Origin: VBAS01 sp963773465
GTDB taxonomy: Bacteria; Bacteroidota; Bacteroidia; Chitinophagales; Chitinophagaceae
Assembly (NCBI GenBank): GCA_963773465.1
Contig: CAVZBF010000004.1
Location: forward strand, 744,001-808,000
DNA: 64,000 bases
Direction: 5' to 3'
Shown here: in pieces, positions 9,569-19,039 of the stretch
How positions within the stretch are numbered: the first letter of the stretch is position 1
Layout of the letters: each line of letters opens with the position of its first letter
Notes under the pieces: model-generated
Databases searched by the model: none
The model's input: the letters and a program-made list of their open reading frames with translations, nothing else
What the model was told of the DNA's origin: nothing
Made by a program: the position numbers and the translations under genes

Positions 9569-9592
9569 CCGGGTATTTAACCCGGTTTTTTT
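9569..9592 (+). terminator. Terminator-like hairpin in the carB leader
   Basis: CCGGGT-ATTTA-ACCCGG followed by seven T residues: a textbook intrinsic terminator shape. It lies immediately after the -7 box and about 40 bp before the carB start. It could be a 5' attenuator or a stabilising 5' hairpin. No upstream gene needs it, since the small gene before it ends at 9498. Confidence 0.6.
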
Positions 9593-9632
9593 ATGTCCTT
9601 ACGGTTGCCAGCTATAAAATTAAAACCCAAAA

Positions 9633-12496
9633 ATGCCAAAAGACACTTCGATTAAATCTGTATCTAATTATTGGTTCAGGTCCCATCATTATTGGCCAGG
9701 CATGTGAATTTGATTATTCCGGCACACAGGCAGCAAGAAGTTTGCGAGAAGAAGGGATTAAAGTAATTCTCATCAACAGCAACCCGGCCACCATCATGAC
9801 CGACCCGATGATGGCGGATAGGGTTTATCTGTTGCCGCTGACGGTAGAAAGTATTGAACAGATCCTGGAGGAAAATCAAATTGATGCAGTGTTGCCAACC
9901 ATGGGTGGACAAACTGCATTGAACCTTGCAAAAGAAGCAGAGGACCTTGGCATATGGAAACAATATAATGTACGGTTGATCGGTGTGGATATAAAAGCCA
10001 TTGATAAAGCTGAGGACAGGGAAAAATTCCGGCAATGGATGATTGAGCTGGGCGTGCCGGTGGCACCTGCAAAAACAGCCAATTCCTTCTTAGAAGGAAA
10101 AGAATTTGCCCAGGAAATCGGATTTCCCCTTGGTAATCCGTCCTTCATTTACACTGGGCGGAACAGGCGGCGGTTTTGTACATGATAAAGATGAATTGGA
10201 TGAAGCACTGAACCGTGGCTTGCAGGCATCGCCCATCCATGAAGTGCTGGTTGAAAAAGCAGTATTGGGCTGGAAAGAATTTGAACTGGAACTCTTGCGT
10301 GATGCGAATGATAATGTGTGTATCATTTGTACGCGTAGAAAATTTTGACCCGATGGGTGTTCATACCGGTGATTCCATCACTGTTGCACCTGCAATGACA
10401 CTAAGCGATACGGCCATGCAGTTGATGCGCAACACTGCCATCAGGATGATGCGGGACCTTGGAAATTTTGCCGGCGGTTGTAATGTGCAGTTTGCATTAA
10501 ATCCCGGATACAGAAGAGATCATTGCTATTGAAATCAATCCACGGGTAAGCCGTTCATCTGCACTGGCATCAAAAGCTACTGGTTATCCTATTGCAAAGA
10601 TCGCTGCCAAACTGGCCATTGGTTATTACCTTGATGAATTGGAAAACCAGATCACAAAAACCACTTCTGCATATTTTGAACCGGCACTGGATTATGTAAT
10701 TGTAAAAATTCCCCGCTGGAATTTTGATAAATTCAAAGGTGCCAATGATACACTTGGCTTGCAAATGAAAAGTGTTGGTGAAGTAATGGCGATCGGAAGA
10801 AGTTTTACAGAAGCGGTTCAGAAAGCTTGTCAAAGTCTGGAGAATAATGCGGTCGGTCTTGGGTTATTATGGCAAAAGCATGATGCATGCGGAAGAAATT
10901 CTTGAATATATCAAAATACCGAAATGGGACCGCATCTTCCGTATTAAAGATGCATTGATGATGGGATGTCAGTGTGAACACGATTTCAAAAGCTACTAAT
11001 GGCATCGACCGCTGGTTCATTTACGAAATACAAAAGATCTGCAATCTTGAAAAAGAGATCAGCGAAATATAAACTGGATACACTTCCTATCGAATCTATT
11101 GCGAGAAGCAAAGACAATGGGCTTTAGTGATGAACAGATCTGCCGCATCATGAACGATGGAACAGAAGATGAAGTGTATGAAAAAAGAAAAGAAGCTGGC
11201 ATCACCAGAGTATTTAAAATGGTGGATACCTGCAGTGCAGAATTTGAAGCAAAGACTCCTTATTTCTATTCCACTTTTGAAAACCATCAGGCCTAGCGGA
11301 AGTGTTAACAATCCAATGAATCAAAAGTTTCAGATAAGAAAGAAAATAATTGTTCTGGGATCGGCCCCAACCGGATCGGCCAGGGAATTGAATTTGATTA
11401 TTGCTGTGTGCATGGTTTGCTGGCCATAAAAGAATGTGGTTATGAAGCCATCATGGTGAATTGTAATCCTGAAACAGTATCTACTGATTTTGATATGGCT
11501 GATAAACTATATTTCGAACCGGTTTATTGGGAACATCTTTGGGAAATTATTGAACATGAAAAACCGGAAGGTGTTATTGTTCAGCTTGGGCGGACAAACT
11601 GCATTGAAACTTGCCGAAAAGCTTACATGAAAAAGGGATCAAGATCATCGGCACTTCTTATGACAGTATGGATATTGCGGAAGACCGCGGCCGTTTTAGC
11701 GACATGCTGAAAGAGCTTGGACATTCCTTATCCGAATTATGGAACTGCATGGACTGTTGATGAAGCGATTGAAGTTGCCAATAAAGTTGGCTATCCTGTG
11801 CTGGTTCGTCCTACTTATGTATTGGGCGGACAAAGAATGCGGATCGTTATCAATGATGAAGAAGTGGAAAAAGCAGTGGTGAGTTTATTAAAACATATTC
11901 CCGGAAATAAAATTCTGATTGATCATTTTCTTGATCGTTGCCAGGAAGCAGAGATCGATGCCATATTTGATGGAGAGGATTTTCATGTGATGGGTGTGAT
12001 GGAACATATTGAACCGGCAGGTATTCATAGCGGCGACAGCAATGCGGTCTTGCCTGCATTTCAATCTTACTCCCCTTGATAGTACAGACGATGGAAGAAT
12101 ATGCAGAAAAGATTGCACGTGAATTAAAGATAAAAGGACTTATCAATATCCAGTTTGCCATTAAAGATGAGTAAAGTATATGTGATCGAAGCCAATCCAC
12201 GAGCATCCCGAACAACGCCGTTTATTGCAAAGGCTATACCAGATTCCTTACCTGAATATGCTACCAAAGTGATGATGGGTGCAACAAACTGAAAGATTTC
12301 ACATTCTGAAGAAAAACACTTGAAAGGCTTTGCCATCAAAGAACCTGTATTCAGTTTTAATAAATTCCCCGGTGTAAATAAAGAACTAGGACCTGAAATG
12401 AAATCAACCGGTGAAGCGATCCGGTTTATAAAAGATCTGCGCGATCCTTACTTCAGGCAGTTGTATAAGGACAGGAGTATGTATCTAAGTAAATAA
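9633..12496 (+). CDS. carB: Carbamoyl-phosphate synthase large subunit CarB (about ten frameshifts)
   Basis: Makes carbamoyl phosphate for pyrimidines and arginine. The start is MPKDTSIKS at 9633. After correction the order is LIIGSGPIIIGQACEFDYSG, PTMGGQTALNLA, RPSFTLGGTGGGFV (first ATP-grasp), MGVHTGDSITVAP, then the second half with RPTYVLGGQRMRIV, HIEPAGIHSGDS and the end DRSMYLSK at 12496. The length is about 950 residues and no C-terminal allosteric MGS domain is present, which is usual in Bacteroidota. Frame breaks occur near 9660, 10131, 10333, 10505, 10858, 10970, 11050, 11290, 11365, 11400, 11590, 11710 and several after 12060. Each breaks conserved sequence and is fixed by one base, so sequencing error is likelier than a pseudogene. 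carA is not adjacent. Confidence 0.9.
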
Positions 12497-12501
12497 ACAA
12501 G

Positions 12502-12519
12502 TCCCGATAGCTATCGGGA
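12502..12519. repeat. TCCCGATAGCTATCGGGA palindrome
   Basis: A perfect 18-bp palindrome right after the carB stop. A variant, TCCCGATATTTATCGGGA, sits inside holB at 55316-55333, so this is a dispersed palindrome rather than a gene-specific terminator. Confidence 0.7.
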
Positions 12520-12544
12520 TTCAGGATTGAAATGATTTTTGAGG

Positions 12545-12573
12545 AAAGGGTTGCTGATGCAGCCCCTTTTTTA
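12545..12573 (+). terminator. Rho-independent terminator after carB
   Basis: AAGGGTTGC-TGAT-GCAGCCCCTT (stem with a wobble and one bulge) followed by TTTTTATTT, about 50 bp after the carB stop. Confidence 0.75.
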
Positions 12574-12688
12574 TTTGGGATGGGTTTTCATAAATTTATT
12601 ACACAAAAACTTTCTAATGAACCAGGCCAATGTTAATTAATAGGAAGTCTATTCAGTTGAAGACAATGCAGATGTTTCTTTACTAAAA

Positions 12689-12997
12689 TTGGTTGTCAAT
12701 AAAAATCCATCGGAGTTTGATATTGGTGAATTCACACAAAGGGTTGAAGACTTACCTAGGTCTAGCTGGCAAGCTCCATTTGAAGAAAAATATCTTGATC
12801 TCACAGGAGAAAAAATAATAGGAGACTATTTTGACTTACCAAAAACCTCAGAAGGTCTAACACGACTTACTTTTTTTATATATTATTTAGATACATCAAA
12901 ACCGTTACAAACTCCATTTGGAGAAATACAATTGATTGAAGTAACAGATATACCTGAAAGAATTAGAAATATTATTCAATACGAAGACCCGGAATAA
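12689..12997 (+). CDS. Hypothetical protein, probably truncated at its start
   Basis: An open frame of 102 residues from a TTG at 12689. The same frame stays open upstream to a TAG near 12640, encoding VYSVEDNADVSLLKLVVNKN, so the true start may lie further upstream past a frame error (an ATG at 12632 in another frame fits). The product is acidic with no signal peptide. A run such as TRLTFFIYYLDTSKPLQTPF suggests a small mixed alpha/beta domain. No family recognised. Its stop lies 16 bp from the end of the convergent phosphatase gene. Confidence 0.45.
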   Translation: MVVNKNPSEFDIGEFTQRVEDLPRSSWQAPFEEKYLDLTGEKIIGDYFDLPKTSEGLTRLTFFIYYLDTSKPLQTPFGEIQLIEVTDIPERIRNIIQYEDPE

Positions 12998-13012
12998 ACC
13001 ATCTATAAAAAA

Positions 13013-14440
13013 TTATTTTGTGATCTTGATCCTATCTACTTCTTTACCATTAATATCTACCTGGCTAAGCGTTAACACTCCTCCATTCACATCTAACAGC
13101 GTAAATGAATGAACCGTTGATTCAAACCTAACGGTGAATTTTTGCCAACTGTCTTTATCTTTTGTTTGTTCAGGATTATATAAACCCTGGCCGCCTGCAC
13201 CTGTCGTTATATAAATAACTCCGTTTGGTTTTGTATTTCGTTTGCCATTAAAATCTTTGTCCAGTGCCCATCTGCCAGTTACTGTTTTTCCTGTTCTGAT
13301 GTTATTGGCGCCTGCTACCAATTGGGTACCTAAATTATCAGGTTTAAATGTCAAAGGATATGTTCGTTGATAATTATGTACATGGCCTGCAAATACAATG
13401 TCCACTTTTCCCTGTTCAAGTATGGGAGCGATCAACCGCATTTGCTGCTGCTCATAGTGTGCCCTTGAAGAATTAAAGCAGGGATGATGATATAACACAA
13501 ACCGCCATGTTGCATTTGCTGCGGCTGCAAGATCTTTCGTAACCCAATCACGCAATGTCGAGTCGTTCCAATCAACATAAGGATTGGAATCGATAACGGT
13601 CCAGTGGGCATTGCCGTAGTCAAAAGAAAAATTTGTCATGCGTGGATATTTTTCACCGGCACCATCATAAAATGCTTTTTTATTGACGTCGGATCCTGTT
13701 AATACCGGTACGAATGCACCACCTTCTTTACCATTAGGTCCATTCAAAGGCTGGTCCCAAAAGTGATAATAAGCTAAGGCATCTGGATAACGGTCCAGGT
13801 CTCTTGTTAATGCATCGTGATTGCCCACTGAAGCCATAAAAGGAATCGATCGCATTAGCGGTGCACCCGATGTATCGGCTTCATCTTTATTGTACACGGG
13901 CCAGAATTTTGTTTTGTATTCTGAGGCCAGTCCGCGGTTGTATACAATATCACCGGCAATGGCCAGCATGTCTGGTTTTGCTTTATAAATTTCATAACAG
14001 ATTTTTTTGGATGTGTTTGAGCCTGCACCCATGTCACCGGAGATCGCAACCCGGTAGGATTGTTCCGATGATTTAATTGCTTTTGCTTCTGCATTGAAAA
14101 CAACCTTACCATTTTTTGAAACCCTGTACATAAAAGTACTCCCGGGCACCAGGTCATTAAATGAAGTACTATAAACTAAAAATGGTTCGATGCCGGTGAT
14201 CGCAATTTTTGAACTGCTTTGATTTTCAGATTTTATCCATTCATTGCCATTAGCTTTTTTATATTCTGCAAGCCATATATCATTTGAAACAGCGGCATGC
14301 CAGAGTAGTTGCATTGATTGCGGTGATGGCTTTTTTCCGATTTGCAGATAAGGTTTTGCCAGGAAATCAGATTGCTGGTTATTCTGTGTAAATGCTTGAG
14401 TTGAAAAAAATAAAACAATTCCTAAAATGTAATGTCGCAT
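13013..14440 (-). CDS. Purple acid phosphatase-like metallophosphoesterase (secreted)
   Basis: A 475-residue exported phosphatase. A signal peptide (1-19) is followed by a fibronectin-like N-terminal domain (about 28-125) and a calcineurin-type domain. All five metal-binding blocks are present: GDMG (135-138), GDIVYNRG (163-170), GNHD (206-209), YHHP (317-320) and GHVHNYQRT (352-360). The Tyr in GDIVY matches the Fe(III)-ligating Tyr that gives purple acid phosphatases their colour. It hydrolyses phosphate monoesters, probably in the periplasm or outside the cell. No frame defects. Upstream (14441-14522) is AT-rich, then comes the IS-split repeat. Confidence 0.92.
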   Translation of the reverse strand: MRHYILGIVLFFSTQAFTQNNQQSDFLAKPYLQIGKKPSPQSMQLLWHAAVSNDIWLAEYKKANGNEWIKSENQSSSKIAITGIEPFLVYSTSFNDLVPGSTFMYRVSKNGKVVFNAEAKAIKSSEQSYRVAISGDMGAGSNTSKKICYEIYKAKPDMLAIAGDIVYNRGLASEYKTKFWPVYNKDEADTSGAPLMRSIPFMASVGNHDALTRDLDRYPDALAYYHFWDQPLNGPNGKEGGAFVPVLTGSDVNKKAFYDGAGEKYPRMTNFSFDYGNAHWTVIDSNPYVDWNDSTLRDWVTKDLAAAANATWRFVLYHHPCFNSSRAHYEQQQMRLIAPILEQGKVDIVFAGHVHNYQRTYPLTFKPDNLGTQLVAGANNIRTGKTVTGRWALDKDFNGKRNTKPNGVIYITTGAGGQGLYNPEQTKDKDSWQKFTVRFESTVHSFTLLDVNGGVLTLSQVDINGKEVDRIKITK

Positions 14441-14523
14441 AGTGTGCTATTAATTTATAAATATAGCTATCAAATAAATATGTTTCTTATTAGTCCTAAT
14501 TCGATAGTATCTAAATTTGTTTT

Positions 14524-14538
14524 TTAAACCACAGAGGC
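14524..14538. repeat. Left arm of a split TTAAACCACGGAGACACA palindrome
   Basis: TTTAAACCACAGAGG matches, with one mismatch in the first eleven bases, the reverse complement of CCGTGGTTTAA at 15865-15875 on the other side of the IS110-type element. It looks like one arm of a dispersed palindrome separated from the rest by the insertion. Confidence 0.55.
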
Positions 14539-14622
14539 CTTTAGGTCAAAAATGGTTCTTATTAAAGTTCTTTGACAACAACTGAATAGCAGATAAAGTA
14601 ATTGGATTAAATTAGAAAGGAA

Positions 14623-14756
14623 AGTGGGTGAACTTTACTTAGGCATAGACTGAAGGTCTACTCTGTGTATTAGTCCCACTCTCCCTTCACTGTTGCTTAG
14701 GCCCATTTAGAATAGTAAGTCCTTAAAGACTAATTAAAGGTCTTAGGCTAGGCAAC
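14623..14756 (+). ncRNA. Candidate bridge RNA of the IS110 element
   Basis: Two successive structured domains lie upstream of the transposase gene. Domain 1: AGTGGG (14623-14628) pairs with CCCACT (14675-14680), enclosing the hairpin TAGAC/GTCTA. Domain 2: GTTGC plus TAGgCC (from 14692) pairs with GGCTA plus GCAAC (to 14756), enclosing AAGAC/GTCTT. Known IS110 bridge RNAs have a target loop followed by a donor loop transcribed from the non-coding end. The resemblance is structural only; I have not matched the loops to target and donor bases. Confidence 0.45.
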
Positions 14757-14782
14757 GATTATTTGACCTTAAAACTAAAGTT

Positions 14783-15772
14783 ATGAAAGTTCTTCAAATC
14801 GTAGGTGCTGATCTCTCTAAAGATTCTATCGACCTTTTTCATCATGATTCAAACAATCATGTAAAGATCAAGAACTCGGCTTCAGGCTTTAAGGAGTTAG
14901 TTTATTGGCTTAGTAATTTGAAACTGGATAAAGCTTGTATATTCCTGGTGATGGAACATACAGGTCTTTACTCTTTCCAGTTGGAAAAATTTTTACACCA
15001 GCACCAGATCCAATTTGCCAAAGTATCAGCACTGGCGATTAAGCGATCACTGGGTTTGATCCGAGGTAAAAATGACAAAATCGATGCCGAGCGAATTGCC
15101 AGATTTGGATTTGAAAAAAAGGATAAGCTTGTGGCTGAAAAGCCTGCCCATCCTGTGCTTCAACGTCTCCAAATGCTGCACTCAACACGGGCACGACTAA
15201 CCAAGTATCGCCAGTCTTTGGCCTGTGCACTCAAAGAGTATCGAATAGTGCTTTCATCAGCAGACCCCATCATCAAAATCCAATTAACACTGGTCAAGGA
15301 GGTCGCACAGAGGATCAAAGTGCTCGATGATCAAATTAAACAATGCATTGACAAAGCAGATCAATCTGTGAATCAGAACTTCAAACTGCTGACCAGTATT
15401 AAAGGAATTGGTGATGTAATTGCTACTGCAACTTTGGTAAAAACAAAAAATTTCATTGCCTTTAAAAATGCCAGGAAATTCTCTTGTTTTTGTGGATCTG
15501 CACCCTTTGATCACACTTCCGGAAAAAGTATTCGGAAAAAGACGCGGGTCAGCCAACTAGCTGATAAAACAATGAAAACGCTGCTTACTATGGGAGCCCG
15601 AACTGCTATTCAACATGACAAAGAACTAAAAGCTTTTTATGAAAGACGACTGGCAATGGGAAAGTCGAAAAACAGCACCATTAACATCGTCCGAAATAAA
15701 TTAATCTTTAGAATGTTTGCCGTGATAAATCGTCAAACACCATTTATCGAACAATATTCTAAAGCTGCATAA
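14783..15772 (+). CDS. IS110-family transposase (DEDD recombinase)
   Basis: A 329-residue full-length transposase. The N-terminal RuvC-like DEDD domain shows D10 (VGADLSKD), E58 (VMEHTG), D98 and D101 (GKNDKIDAERIA). A coiled-coil linker (about 120-195) follows, then the Tnp_20 domain with LTSIKGIGDVIATATL and CGSAPFDHTSGKSIRKK, where S246 in HTSGK is the likely nucleophilic Ser. These elements use RNA-guided recombination. The ATG at 14783 follows TAAAACTAAAGTT. Frame intact, base composition like its neighbours. It sits inside a split palindromic repeat. Confidence 0.93.
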   Translation: MKVLQIVGADLSKDSIDLFHHDSNNHVKIKNSASGFKELVYWLSNLKLDKACIFLVMEHTGLYSFQLEKFLHQHQIQFAKVSALAIKRSLGLIRGKNDKIDAERIARFGFEKKDKLVAEKPAHPVLQRLQMLHSTRARLTKYRQSLACALKEYRIVLSSADPIIKIQLTLVKEVAQRIKVLDDQIKQCIDKADQSVNQNFKLLTSIKGIGDVIATATLVKTKNFIAFKNARKFSCFCGSAPFDHTSGKSIRKKTRVSQLADKTMKTLLTMGARTAIQHDKELKAFYERRLAMGKSKNSTINIVRNKLIFRMFAVINRQTPFIEQYSKAA

Positions 15773-15803
15773 ATTAAATTTGGACAATTAAAAACCTTAG
15801 AAT

Positions 15804-15878
15804 ACACTGAGGTCGCAAGGAGACACAGAGATTATCCCCCGTGAAACTTAGTGCCAATGTGTCTCCGTGGTTTAATTT
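15804..15878. repeat. GGAGACACAGAG palindromic repeat (right part)
   Basis: GGAGACACA at 15819-15827 pairs with TGTGTCTCC at 15858-15866, and CCGTGGTTTAA follows. The outer partner of that last segment is missing here but present left of the IS element at 14524. The wording ACACAGAG/TCTCCGTGG is typical of a widespread dispersed repeat. Confidence 0.65.
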
Positions 15879-15948
15879 ATTTCCAACTGAAACATTACTC
15901 CTGATGTCATATCCAAATAGATAAAGTAAAATCTTATTAATTTTATAT

Positions 15949-16422
15949 ATGAATAAAGAAACCCAATACCTCATCAAAAGTTTTGAAGATACTTTAAGTA
16001 AGCAACCATGGTTCGGACGTGCCGTGTATGAAATACTCGGAGAAGCAGATGAATCAAAAGTGGATACAAAGCCAAATGGTACCGAGCATTCCATGATCGA
16101 ATTACTCTGGCACATGAATACATGGGCCGAGTTTGTACTTGGCAGTCTTGAGAACAGAAGCACTGAAGAAATGAAAGCAATTGAAGCAAACGACTGGAGG
16201 GAGATCGATCCAAAAACCCATACATGGAAAAAAGGATTGGAGCAACTAAAAGCAACACATGGTAGAATTCTGGAAATTCTTAAACAGAAAACAGATGATA
16301 GTTTTTTAGGAGATATCGTTCCGCTCCGCAAGTTTAATTTCCGCTATATGCTGAATGGATTGATACAGCATAACATTTATCACCTCGGGCAGGTGGCGTA
16401 TGTGAAGAAGATGCTTGGTTAA
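15949..16422 (+). CDS. DinB-like/DUF1572-type protein
   Basis: A 157-residue helical protein of the DinB/YfiT superfamily. His residues that form the metal site of this fold are visible: HSMIELLWHMNTW at about residues 46-58 and QHNIYHLGQVAYV near 144-156. Members form four-helix bundles, often with a divalent metal. Some act as bacillithiol or mycothiol transferases, but the substrate cannot be told here. It is cytoplasmic and monocistronic. It starts 70 bp after the repeat that flanks the IS element and is followed by the AAAGACGC palindrome. Confidence 0.8.
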   Translation: MNKETQYLIKSFEDTLSKQPWFGRAVYEILGEADESKVDTKPNGTEHSMIELLWHMNTWAEFVLGSLENRSTEEMKAIEANDWREIDPKTHTWKKGLEQLKATHGRILEILKQKTDDSFLGDIVPLRKFNFRYMLNGLIQHNIYHLGQVAYVKKMLG

Positions 16423-16429
16423 GGCTCCG

Positions 16430-16507
16430 CGTAAAGACGCTAAGTTTTTGCAAAGACGCAAAGAAATCCTTTGCGCCTTTTGTATGGGCCTTTGCGCTCT
16501 TTGCGTG
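16430..16507. repeat. AAAGACGC/TTTGCG palindromic repeat
   Basis: GTAAAGACGCTAAG and GCAAAGACGCAAAG on the left face CTTTGCGCC, TTTGCGCTC and TTTGCG on the right, forming an imperfect long hairpin between the convergent DinB-like gene and the phosphoesterase gene. It is a dispersed-repeat type commonly seen in environmental genomes. Confidence 0.65.
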
Positions 16508-16532
16508 AAATAAAAAGCGGAATAGGATTACC

Positions 16533-16584
16533 GAACGTACAAGAGTGCGACACAACGGAAGCTTAATAGTAGCACCAAAGCCGG
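16533..16584. repeat. GTACAAGAGTGCGAC repeat, copy 1
   Basis: GAACGTACAAGAGTGCGAC followed by ACAACGGAAGCTTAATAGTAGCACCAAAGCC in two segments. Near-identical copies occur at 24221-24267 and, as an inverted pair, at 56484-56604. A degenerate reverse copy lies near 25426-25462. Confidence 0.75.
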
Positions 16585-16591
16585 TTAACTA

Positions 16592-19039
16592 TCAATCATC
16601 ATCATCCTCTTCTTTTTTATCTTTCAATTTTACAAAGGCTGATCGTTTTGGTCCGGGAAAAGGAATATGATCTCCTTTGATTGCATACCATAATAACTCA
16701 CTGAATTCAAGATCCGGTGCACGGTCTTCATTGGTAAAATCAAATGTCTCGCTTTTTTGCTGCCACTTGTTTAACACCAGGTTTTTATCATTAAGATTGA
16801 TATTGGAAGGAAGCGATATAAATTGGGTGGGATCGGCAATGGCAGTAAAGCATCGCCACATCGGTTCTGCCGCCGCATCATACTGGCTCATTGGTTGCAA
16901 GCCAAGGATCAATTCCATTGTGCGCAACATGGACGAAGTAGAGTACATGGTGTGATCGACAAATTTTCTTTTTACAAAAGGACCGGCAACATAAGCGGTC
17001 GTGCGATGTGCATCCACATGATCGGCGCCGTTCTGTGCATCATCTTCCACAATGAACACTACGCTTTCTTTCCAGATGCTGCTCTTACTGAGATATTCAA
17101 CAAACATTCCGACAGCAAGATCATTATCGGCAACATGTGCAAATGGCGTTGGCTTATCTTTTCGTAACCCTTCAGTATGATCATTACCCATCCGCAATGT
17201 ATTGAACTGCGGCACTGCGTTCTTAGCAAGCAATGAATCGAATTCCCTTTTCCATTGATAAAAACGAGAAGTGTCCTGCGTCGCCATATCCCAACCGGTA
17301 TAATAGGGACAGAAGTGATCTTTAAGAACGGGAATGTTGGCAGTTCTGGAATCAGTAAACTCGCCATAGGTGCGGTAAGTAATATTTTTTTTCTTGCACT
17401 GATCCCATATAAACCATTTGTTATTTGCCGTTGCCCTAACACCTTCGCCGCTGTAGCTGCCACCACGGCCACCATAACTTGTCGGCCATGTTTTTTCTAA
17501 AAAATCTGTTGCGTAAGCTCCCATGCTCCAGTTATGTCCATCAGCACTTACTTCACCATCACAATAAAAATTATCAAGCAACACAAATTCTTTTGCCAGC
17601 TTATGAAGGTTGGGAGTGATATTTTCACCGAACAAAACCAGCGATGGATCACCATTCCCTTCTTTTATATCTCCAAGCACCTGGTCATAGGTCCTGTTTT
17701 CTTTTATAACATAGAATACATATTTTACCGGCGATGGATCCCCGACCTTCATCGGAACAGGATTTCCTTTCTCTCCTTTGCTTACTGATTCAGTTTCTTT
17801 AGTAAAAGGCGTGTTCCGGTACACCACCTGTGAATAAACTGAAAGCTGTTGTGGCGAAGGCGCATTAATAATACTCATAGTGCCTTTAAAGAGCCCGCCG
17901 ATGTATTGCACTTCTATTGGCTTATTCTTGTCGCCACCCTGGTAAATTACTTCTTCTCTTCTACGCAAAGGATTTGGCCCATAAGGATTCGCCTGGGATG
18001 AAAATCCTTTTCCATTAGTAACAAATATTTTTTTACCGATCACTTTAATATTCGTGGGATACCAGCCGGTAGGAATAAATCCATTGCTTTTACTTAAGCC
18101 CGGTTTGCTTACATCAAATACTGCCAAACAATTATTATCGGCATTGGCGACGTACAATGTTTTTTCATCTGTACTCAATGCAAGTCCATTGGAAGTAGAA
18201 CCCGGAGGAGCATTTGGAAAAAGCGCAGCACTCAAAGTCTCGATTACTTTCAGCGTTTGCGTACTGATAACCGACACCGAATTATCATTCGCATTGGCGA
18301 CATATAAAAATTTCCCGTTTTTAGATAAACATAGTTCATTAGGATTATCGCCAACTTTTATATGATCGGAGATCTTTCTGCTTGTTGTATTAACCACGAT
18401 CACTTCATCAGCCCCCCAAACTGAAACGTATAATCTTTTTTTATCGGGAGATAAAATACAACCATAGGCTTCACCATCTAATTTGATCGAATCTTTTATG
18501 GTTTTTGAAACCAGGTCAATAAAGTAAACGGTGTTATTTTCTTTTGTTCCTGCATACATTATTTTTTTTGCATCGTCAATTTCAATCCCCGTAGGACAAA
18601 GTCTATATGGCCATTTATCACCAAGCTTAATACTATCAATTAAAACAAGACTGGCTCCGGTGGCAAGGGCTTTGCGAACCTCATACTTCAAGATCCAGTT
18701 GTCATTGCCGCCGGAAGCATACAGGAACTTTTCATCGCTGCTGAACTTAATACCATACCAGGATTTAGGAATGACTACAGTGCTAACTACTTTATCATTT
18801 ACCGCATCGATCAACTGGAGTGATTGCACACTTTGCCCGTTATTAGTAACTGCAATTAATTTTTTTGACGGGGAGACCGCCATGTTCAGTGGAAGATCAC
18901 CGAGCGGCAGGCTTTTACCAATGGGTGTAAGGCTCCAGCCGTTTGGCAGGCCAACTCTTTTTGATTCGATTTGCTGAACGGTTTGTGAAAAAAGAGTTTG
19001 AACCAATATAAGCGCTGGAACAAAAATTATTTTTCTCAT
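16592..19039 (-). CDS. Bifunctional YncE-like beta-propeller / alkaline phosphatase-superfamily protein
   Basis: An 815-residue exported protein. A signal peptide (1-18) is followed by a YncE-like beta-propeller (about 50-380) with repeated NGKFLYVANANDNSVSVIS-type blades. A phosphoesterase domain (about 440-800) carries VIKENRTYDQVLGD, where the Thr aligns with the metal-binding Thr/Ser of the phosphatase superfamily, DNFYCDGEVSADGHNW and VEDDAQNGADHVDAHRT. The tail is Asp-rich. Substrate unknown; the phosphoesterase family includes phospholipase C-like enzymes. The fusion is common in Bacteroidota. Frame intact over 2.4 kb. Monocistronic. Confidence 0.88.
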   Translation of the reverse strand: MRKIIFVPALILVQTLFSQTVQQIESKRVGLPNGWSLTPIGKSLPLGDLPLNMAVSPSKKLIAVTNNGQSVQSLQLIDAVNDKVVSTVVIPKSWYGIKFSSDEKFLYASGGNDNWILKYEVRKALATGASLVLIDSIKLGDKWPYRLCPTGIEIDDAKKIMYAGTKENNTVYFIDLVSKTIKDSIKLDGEAYGCILSPDKKRLYVSVWGADEVIVVNTTSRKISDHIKVGDNPNELCLSKNGKFLYVANANDNSVSVISTQTLKVIETLSAALFPNAPPGSTSNGLALSTDEKTLYVANADNNCLAVFDVSKPGLSKSNGFIPTGWYPTNIKVIGKKIFVTNGKGFSSQANPYGPNPLRRREEVIYQGGDKNKPIEVQYIGGLFKGTMSIINAPSPQQLSVYSQVVYRNTPFTKETESVSKGEKGNPVPMKVGDPSPVKYVFYVIKENRTYDQVLGDIKEGNGDPSLVLFGENITPNLHKLAKEFVLLDNFYCDGEVSADGHNWSMGAYATDFLEKTWPTSYGGRGGSYSGEGVRATANNKWFIWDQCKKKNITYRTYGEFTDSRTANIPVLKDHFCPYYTGWDMATQDTSRFYQWKREFDSLLAKNAVPQFNTLRMGNDHTEGLRKDKPTPFAHVADNDLAVGMFVEYLSKSSIWKESVVFIVEDDAQNGADHVDAHRTTAYVAGPFVKRKFVDHTMYSTSSMLRTMELILGLQPMSQYDAAAEPMWRCFTAIADPTQFISLPSNINLNDKNLVLNKWQQKSETFDFTNEDRAPDLEFSELLWYAIKGDHIPFPGPKRSAFVKLKDKKEEDDDD

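Larger units (their letters stand above)
14535..15812 (+). mobile_element. IS110-family insertion sequence (ends approximate)
   Basis: An element of about 1.28 kb holding one DEDD transposase gene and a structured 240-bp non-coding 5' region. IS110 elements lack clear terminal inverted repeats, so the ends are inferred. The flanks are halves of one palindromic repeat, and a shared GAGG is found at both junctions (CACAGAGG left, CACTGAGG right). The transposase is intact, so the element may be active. Confidence 0.65.

Noticed and set aside
9633..12496. carB as a true pseudogene
   Set aside because: More than ten single-base breaks in invariant motifs with otherwise perfect conservation, alongside similar breaks in other core genes, point to sequence error.
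14783..15772. The transposase as evidence of a larger mobile island
   Set aside because: Both flanks are ordinary chromosomal genes and no other mobility gene, tRNA or direct repeat was seen.
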